10,844 nucleotides of DNA, from assembly GCA_002337925.1 (NCBI GenBank), contig DDHB01000085.1, positions 18,531 through 29,374 of the forward strand. The letters are read 5' to 3'. Below are positions 6,068 through 10,844 of this stretch, one piece after another. Made by a program: the position numbers and the translations under genes. A model generated the notes under the pieces. The model did no database searches. It was given only the letters and a program-made list of their open reading frames with translations, and was not told the origin of the DNA. Position 1 is the stretch's first letter. The number at the start of each line of letters is the position of its first letter. This DNA comes from Sporomusaceae bacterium UBA1887. Its GTDB lineage: Bacteria > Bacillota > Negativicutes > Sporomusales > DSM-15969.

Positions 6068-8116
6068 TCAAATCTCTTCTGAGAAAATCTGATAAATAGG
6101 TGCTCCTTCACATTGCGCAGGATAACGTAAGCCTAACAATAGCGAAACGGAAGGAGCCACATCAACCTGGCGGATAATACGCTCTGTTATAAACCCAGGC
6201 TTAATACCAGGTCCCGCCGCCACAAAAATCGGAGAAACCGATGTATTATAATATCCTTCTGAAGTTGAAATGCTATCGCCATGCAAGCGATTGTACCCTT
6301 CTTCGATGGAGAAGAACAAGTCCCCGCATTCGGGTCCATGAGTACCAATTAATACGGCATCCTTATTTCTGAGACAAATACCGACAACGCGTTTGCCTGT
6401 TTTATCATCTCTGTAATTATACAAATCACTGATTAGCTGTTCCTCTAAATCATATTTGTCATTTGGGTCGACAATCCCATATTTGTCACGGCCTTTTAGA
6501 TTAATATAAATATAGTTGCTGCGAATCTGAACGGCCCTGGTTTTTTCCCAATCCACTTCCCGTATGGAGTTGCCATTCTCGTCTTTTTTCATCACTGTAT
6601 AGCCCAGTTCTTCCATGATTTTCGTATTTAGTCCACCGTATTCACCCAAAATAGGTGGTACATTTTCCCCGACAATGAGACCGTGATCGCTTACAACCAG
6701 CACAGTCCAGTCTTCATCTAATAAATGCATGAATTCACCAAGATAATCATCTGTCTGCATATAGAACTTCTCAATAAATCCTTGATACGTATTTTCGGAA
6801 GTGTGTTCCCATGGGGGTAATGTCTTGGCAAGGTGCCATAGCTGATGCCCGGCACAATCAATATTGTGCAGATGCGAGAATACTACTTCATAGCCTTTTT
6901 TATCGATGCAATAATTCATGCAATCTGCCTGCCATTTGTTATAAATCACCCAGGACGGCTCAAATATTTCGCGCACTAGTTCGTCATCTTCGCCGCCGAT
7001 TAAGCTGACAGGTGGAACTACGCCAACATTTTCTACAATTTCTTTATAGAGCGCTTTGGGATGCCACAGCTGGTCATTTGTAATATCAAGTGCATTGCTG
7101 ATCCATAGCCTGACTTTATTACCGGCAGGATCCAGTTCTAATAGCTTCATCGAACGGCATGCAGGCTTGGTAATTTCTTTTTTAGTAACATCATCAATAA
7201 TACCGGATATCATTTTGCCATTTTCCAACGTTACAATTGGCTCAGCAGCTTTCTTATTCTTATAAATTGCTACCCGGTCATAAATACCGTCTTCATTTCT
7301 AAGAATTAAAGCCGGCCGTCTTGTAACACCACTAGATGTTAAGATCGTAAACTCTTTCGCACCTTCCGGAGCATCAGACCACCCTGTCGCAGCTTTAAGC
7401 GGAGAATTGACAATATCATAAGCAACTTTGCTGCCAATTACGACTTCCGTATCTTCATCATCCATAACATAAGTACGGATCTCTCCACCCTGGCGGGCAG
7501 TATCACCCCACCAAATCTCCATCATCTCGTCATCAACATCATCATCTAACGTATCTTCCAAATCGGTAATAATGCAACCCACTCCGGCTGGCTTATCTAC
7601 TCTTGGTGCATAACGAACCTCTTTAATATCGGGAGTTGCAACAATCACTTTTTCCCAATCAAGCTGGGCGACTCCCATATTGACAGAGCCCGGCTGTGTG
7701 CCATCGACTACACTCAGATTTTCATTATGAGAGGTAGGAGGCCAGGAACTGCCCGGCCAATGCCATACCAGAGTTTTTAGACCAGCTTCAGCTGTAATAT
7801 TCCATATTTGTTCTGCCGTGCAGTTACGGGAATCCAGGTTATAGACAACTGCGTCCAGACTTTCAGGAGACTGTCTCCAGTAGCAGGTAATGCCGTGAGT
7901 CCCCGGATAAGCTCCGGTAGCCAGCGTCGTCCAGCAGGGCGGCGTTATTGTCGGAATTGCACCAAGCAGGCGCAAATCTTCTCGCGCGGCTCCACGGTTA
8001 ATTAATTTTTGTAAGTTAGGCATTTTCCCTTCAGCTAAATACTGGCGGCTAATTCTCGGGTCCATACCATCAACGCCTAATACCAATAGTTTATTGGTAA
8101 GAGCTGTTCTTTTCAT
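6068..8116 (-). CDS. Alkaline-phosphatase-superfamily phosphodiesterase/phosphohydrolase (COG3379-like)
   Basis: This 682-residue protein opens with KLLVLGVDGMDPR and PTITPPCWTTLATGAYPGTHGI, the hallmark of type I phosphodiesterase/nucleotide pyrophosphatases and COG3379 predicted phosphohydrolases. Expected two-metal-site residues are present: Asp16, the likely nucleophile Thr58, Asp420 and His424 (NIDCAGH), Asp477 and His478 (VSDHG), and a last histidine that may be His593 or His612. Residues about 150-400 form a large insertion between the nucleophile and the later ligands. It includes an acidic patch (10 Asp/Glu in 185-200). There is no signal peptide or membrane segment, so it probably acts in the cytoplasm on a phosphodiester, phosphonate or similar substrate that I cannot identify. 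The ATG at 8116 has AAAGGAGA six nt upstream; a longer start at 8173 would overlap the preceding gene. Gaps are 46 nt upstream and 25 nt downstream, indicating an operon. Confidence 0.88.
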   Translation of the reverse strand: MKRTALTNKLLVLGVDGMDPRISRQYLAEGKMPNLQKLINRGAAREDLRLLGAIPTITPPCWTTLATGAYPGTHGITCYWRQSPESLDAVVYNLDSRNCTAEQIWNITAEAGLKTLVWHWPGSSWPPTSHNENLSVVDGTQPGSVNMGVAQLDWEKVIVATPDIKEVRYAPRVDKPAGVGCIITDLEDTLDDDVDDEMMEIWWGDTARQGGEIRTYVMDDEDTEVVIGSKVAYDIVNSPLKAATGWSDAPEGAKEFTILTSSGVTRRPALILRNEDGIYDRVAIYKNKKAAEPIVTLENGKMISGIIDDVTKKEITKPACRSMKLLELDPAGNKVRLWISNALDITNDQLWHPKALYKEIVENVGVVPPVSLIGGEDDELVREIFEPSWVIYNKWQADCMNYCIDKKGYEVVFSHLHNIDCAGHQLWHLAKTLPPWEHTSENTYQGFIEKFYMQTDDYLGEFMHLLDEDWTVLVVSDHGLIVGENVPPILGEYGGLNTKIMEELGYTVMKKDENGNSIREVDWEKTRAVQIRSNYIYINLKGRDKYGIVDPNDKYDLEEQLISDLYNYRDDKTGKRVVGICLRNKDAVLIGTHGPECGDLFFSIEEGYNRLHGDSISTSEGYYNTSVSPIFVAAGPGIKPGFITERIIRQVDVAPSVSLLLGLRYPAQCEGAPIYQIFSEEI

Positions 8117-8162
8117 AATAATCTCCTTTTCCCTCTTCTGTTTTATTTTGAAACCAATGGCT

Positions 8163-9383
8163 TCATCCTGCAATTATCCCATCCGCTAAGCAAAAGCAGC
8201 TTTCATCCACTTCACCAGTAATCTTTCTCAGCAGTTTCCCTTGATTCATCACTAGCACAGTAGGTACTTCCTCTACGCCGTATTGCTCAGCCAGCCTTTT
8301 TTTCCGTGAAATATCAACCTTCACTAGCTTGACCCGCTTTTCCTTAACGCTTGTCAATGCTTCCAGGTATGTCAGCAAACTAATAGATTCCGGGTTATTC
8401 GGTTTCCAAAACGCAACTAGCACCGGGGTGGCAGCCTGCAATATCTCTTGTTTAAAGCTGTGCTCTTCTTCGAGATACCGCTCGGCAGTAACAGCAGCAA
8501 TTGCACCGTCATTTGCTGCTGTTACAACCTGCCGTAAAACCTTAGCCGTAGCGTCACCGGCGGCAAAAACGCCGCTTACGGATGTCTCCATCGATGGTTG
8601 GGTCAGAATATAGCCGCATTCATCAAGCTCAACCTGCTGATTTAAGAAGCCCGTCCCCGGTATCATCCCAACATAGATAAAAACACCGTTAGCATTCATT
8701 TCAGTCAGTTCGCCGGTTTTGAGGTTTTTAATGACAACAGCTTCTGCTTCAAGCTCGCCCTTAATCTCCGTTAGAATGGAATTCCAGACAAATTCTATTT
8801 GCGGGTGTTGAAATGCTATTTCTGCACTCGCCCGGTTACAGTCGACAATACCTTCATCATGAATTACGATGATAGTTACTTTACGGGCAAACTTTGTAAT
8901 ATATAAAGCCTCTTCAACGGCTGCATCTCCATTGCCCACAACAACTACATCCTGATCCTGATAGAACTCCGCATCACAGGTAGCGCAATAGGATACACCG
9001 CTTCCCCGGAATACTTTTTCACCAGGAATATTTAGCAGGCGTGGCTGAGCACCTGGCGCAAGAATAACCGCCCGTGCCTGGTAGGTTCGCCCTTTCCTGG
9101 TCTGAATTTGCTTGAGCTCCCCGCAAAGCTCGACAGAGGTAACTTCTTCTGTAATAATCTGTGCGCCAAAGCCTTTTGCATGCTCCGCTAGTGTCTTCAT
9201 AAGCGCTGGTCCGGAGGTGCTTGCAAACCCCGGAAAATTAACAATCTCGCGAGTGGTGAACGCCTGACCGCCAACAGCCCCTTTTTCAAGAATAGCTGTT
9301 TTCAGTCTGGCCCTTGCCCCGTAAATAGCGGCTGTCAATCCCGCAGGTCCACCCCCGATAATAAGCAAATCAAATTGTTGCAT
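8163..9383 (-). CDS. Thioredoxin reductase fused to a cysteine-less thioredoxin domain
   Basis: This 406-residue flavoprotein has a complete low-Mr thioredoxin reductase module at 1-305: FAD-binding IIGGGPAG (8-15), redox-active Cys133-Ala-Thr-Cys136, a second dinucleotide motif GNGDAA (150-155), and the C-terminal FAD signature GVFAAGDA (271-278). The HRRxxxR motif that normally holds the NADPH 2'-phosphate reads His175-Asp-Glu here, so NADPH use is doubtful; NADH or another donor is possible. A thioredoxin-fold domain follows at about 308-406 (VLVAFWKPNNPES, cis-Pro374), with the CxxC replaced by Asn-Pro-Glu-Ser (330-333). A CFC pair lies near the end (396, 398). I chose the ATG at 9383, with TGAGGT ten nt upstream, over a GTG at 9395. 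It lies 41 nt after the transporter and 46 nt before the hydrolase. It probably reduces the separate thioredoxin of the block. Confidence 0.92.
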   Translation of the reverse strand: MQQFDLLIIGGGPAGLTAAIYGARARLKTAILEKGAVGGQAFTTREIVNFPGFASTSGPALMKTLAEHAKGFGAQIITEEVTSVELCGELKQIQTRKGRTYQARAVILAPGAQPRLLNIPGEKVFRGSGVSYCATCDAEFYQDQDVVVVGNGDAAVEEALYITKFARKVTIIVIHDEGIVDCNRASAEIAFQHPQIEFVWNSILTEIKGELEAEAVVIKNLKTGELTEMNANGVFIYVGMIPGTGFLNQQVELDECGYILTQPSMETSVSGVFAAGDATAKVLRQVVTAANDGAIAAVTAERYLEEEHSFKQEILQAATPVLVAFWKPNNPESISLLTYLEALTSVKEKRVKLVKVDISRKKRLAEQYGVEEVPTVLVMNQGKLLRKITGEVDESCFCLADGIIAG

Positions 9384-9424
9384 CAATGCACGCACCTCAC
9401 AGACTTTAATTTTTTACCAGTTAG

Positions 9425-10844
9425 CTAACTTGCAGATATACCGGTACCTTTTACACTTTGGGGTTTGTGATCGTCACCTTGTCCCCCCATACGATCATCG
9501 CTGCTCAGCACTGTTGGCCGCAGCTGCTCGCCAAAATCTTCCTGAATCCATTTATATAGCGAAAGGGCCAGAATAATAGTGATAAAGAGTATTGGCACGC
9601 TTGTCAAAACGGATGAAAGCTGTACCACCTTCAATCCGCCTACCATAAGCAGACCAATAGTAGCGAAAAGCAGCATAGTAGCCCAGAAAATCCGAGACCA
9701 TTTGGGAGGCTCCTGCTCATCTTTAATTTCGTAACAGGCCATAGCAGACATCGTGTAAGCCATCGCATCTACACCGGTAGCCTGAGAGATAAGCATAACA
9801 ACAATAAAGACAGGTATAACAATGGAACTGAGCGGTAGAGACTGCAATATGACGGCAATAACGCCCGGCCCACCTGATTCTTTTAATACCTTACCTAGGT
9901 CGATGCCTTGATTCATAATCATATCAACGGCATAGGACCCAAAAATAAGATAGAATATGGCGGCACCGCATGTACAGGTGATGATCATATTAAGAATCAG
10001 TTCACGAATTGTACGCCCTTTAGAGATACGGGTAAAGAACAACCCTACGTAAATTGCCCAGGCAAACCACCAGGCCCAGTAAAATACAGTCCAATCCTGA
10101 GGAAATCCGCCCTTTGCTATAGGATCGGTATAGAAGCTCATCCGTAAAAAGTTTTGAAACATTATGCCAACATTTTCACTAAACAGTGAGAACATAAATG
10201 CCGTAGGTCCCACTACCATTACGAAGAGTACGATTATAAAAGACAAATATGTGTTGTAATCGGCTAGCTTCGCAATACCGGAATAAAGTCCCTGATAACA
10301 ACTGTAGCCATACATGGCAGCAAAAACAATAGCCACCAGGATTTGAACTACGAGGGTATCCGGCACGCCAAAGAATATAGCCGTTAGCCTGGAAATCATA
10401 GGCACAACGACCCCCAGTGCTGTAGCACAGCCGCCGACCATCCCGATAATGTTCAGCACGTCAATGGCTTTACCGACCCAGCCATCAACACAATCTCCTA
10501 ACAGGCCGCGACAGGCGTAGCTAGGATACAAATAAGGGCGTTTCCGCACGTAATACATATAAGAAAAAGCTACCGCCGGAATGGTAAATGTTCCCCAGGC
10601 ACTAAAACCCCAGTGAAATATGCCATAAGCTAATGCCCATGATCCTGCTTCGGGACTCATCGGCTTAATGCCAAAAGGCGGTCCCTGCAAATAAAAGATA
10701 GGTTCTACCATAGCCCAGTAAACTAAGCCTGCCCCCGAGGCCCCGCAAAACATCATTGCAATCCAGGTAAATGTAGAAAATTCCGGCTTGTCATCACGAC
10801 CTCCAAGCTTGATGTTGCCATAGCGGCTAAATGCCAGCCAAATG
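9425..10844 (-). CDS. BCCT-family transporter, CaiT-like (5' end outside window)
   Basis: The frame is open to the window edge; residues upstream of the first in-window ATG (FSRYGNIKLGG, then DDKPEFSTF) are standard BCCT sequence, so the gene starts outside. About 472 codons are visible, lacking roughly the first one or two membrane helices. Diagnostic parts are the glycine-rich GASGAGLVYW of TM3, PPFGIKP, the tryptophan box FYWAWWFAWAIY, and ISKGRTIREL. From memory the closest match is CaiT: the FYTDPIAKGGFPQ-WTVFYWAWW segment is almost identical. BCCT carriers move betaine, choline, carnitine or related trimethylammonium compounds across the membrane. The carrier is the first visible gene of the block, so it probably brings in the compound the downstream enzymes deal with. 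Its exact substrate and coupling ion cannot be read here. It ends in a hydrophilic tail of about 45 residues. Confidence 0.93.
   Translation of the reverse strand, partial: IWLAFSRYGNIKLGGRDDKPEFSTFTWIAMMFCGASGAGLVYWAMVEPIFYLQGPPFGIKPMSPEAGSWALAYGIFHWGFSAWGTFTIPAVAFSYMYYVRKRPYLYPSYACRGLLGDCVDGWVGKAIDVLNIIGMVGGCATALGVVVPMISRLTAIFFGVPDTLVVQILVAIVFAAMYGYSCYQGLYSGIAKLADYNTYLSFIIVLFVMVVGPTAFMFSLFSENVGIMFQNFLRMSFYTDPIAKGGFPQDWTVFYWAWWFAWAIYVGLFFTRISKGRTIRELILNMIITCTCGAAIFYLIFGSYAVDMIMNQGIDLGKVLKESGGPGVIAVILQSLPLSSIVIPVFIVVMLISQATGVDAMAYTMSAMACYEIKDEQEPPKWSRIFWATMLLFATIGLLMVGGLKVVQLSSVLTSVPILFITIILALSLYKWIQEDFGEQLRPTVLSSDDRMGGQGDDHKPQSVKGTGISAS

Noticed and set aside
8117..8173. Longer hydrolase start at 8173
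   Set aside because: It would overlap the reductase gene and include the ribosome site that serves the ATG at 8116.
1..10844. CRISPR arrays, tRNA or rRNA genes, complete insertion sequences
   Set aside because: No regularly spaced repeats, no cloverleaf or rRNA signatures, and no paired terminal inverted repeats were seen by eye.

Overview
The window looks like chromosome from an anaerobic, low-to-mid GC Firmicute. A sporomusa-like member of the Negativicutes is my best guess. That guess rests on the gene mix: a molbindin, an oxygen-labile radical SAM protein of the SplB-like group, a CaiT-like BCCT carrier next to thioredoxin-system genes, strong AGGAGG-type ribosome sites, and a cytoplasmic-type amidase. 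It is inference, because no rRNA or marker gene is present.

Layout. Positions 1-1532 (minus) hold a large hypothetical protein cut off by the window edge. It was found by reading the minus strand, and its C-terminal part resembles DUF6398 or a cyclin box. Positions 1625-2509 (minus) encode an SPL-family radical SAM protein. Positions 2608-2811 (minus) encode a 67-residue molbindin, with a possible terminator between these two genes. An AT-rich gap of 340 bases follows. It ends in a good promoter and a perfect 13-bp hairpin that lead into a plus-strand gene (3152-4063) with the architecture of an IS481-type transposase but a degraded DDE triad. Its 3' end overlaps a convergent amidase gene (3997-4587, minus). 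A 197-bp regulatory region with several palindromes separates the amidase from a divergent LysR-type regulator (4785-5678, plus).

Positions 5722-10844 (minus) form one compact, apparently co-transcribed block, read in the order BCCT transporter (5' end outside the window), thioredoxin reductase fused to a cysteine-less thioredoxin domain, alkaline-phosphatase-superfamily hydrolase, and a small stand-alone thioredoxin with a CHVC site. Gaps are only 25-46 nt. The block ends at a bidirectional terminator shared with lysR, a 24-bp perfect inverted repeat that contains both stop codons.

How the genes may work together. Uptake of a quaternary ammonium compound, such as betaine or carnitine, next to a thioredoxin/thioredoxin reductase pair recalls reductive betaine metabolism, where thioredoxin supplies electrons to glycine- or betaine-reductase selenoenzymes. 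No reductase gene is in view, so this is inference. The phosphodiesterase-like enzyme in the middle and the altered reductase make the block unusual and the best candidate for an undescribed system here. The convergent LysR regulator is the nearest candidate controller.
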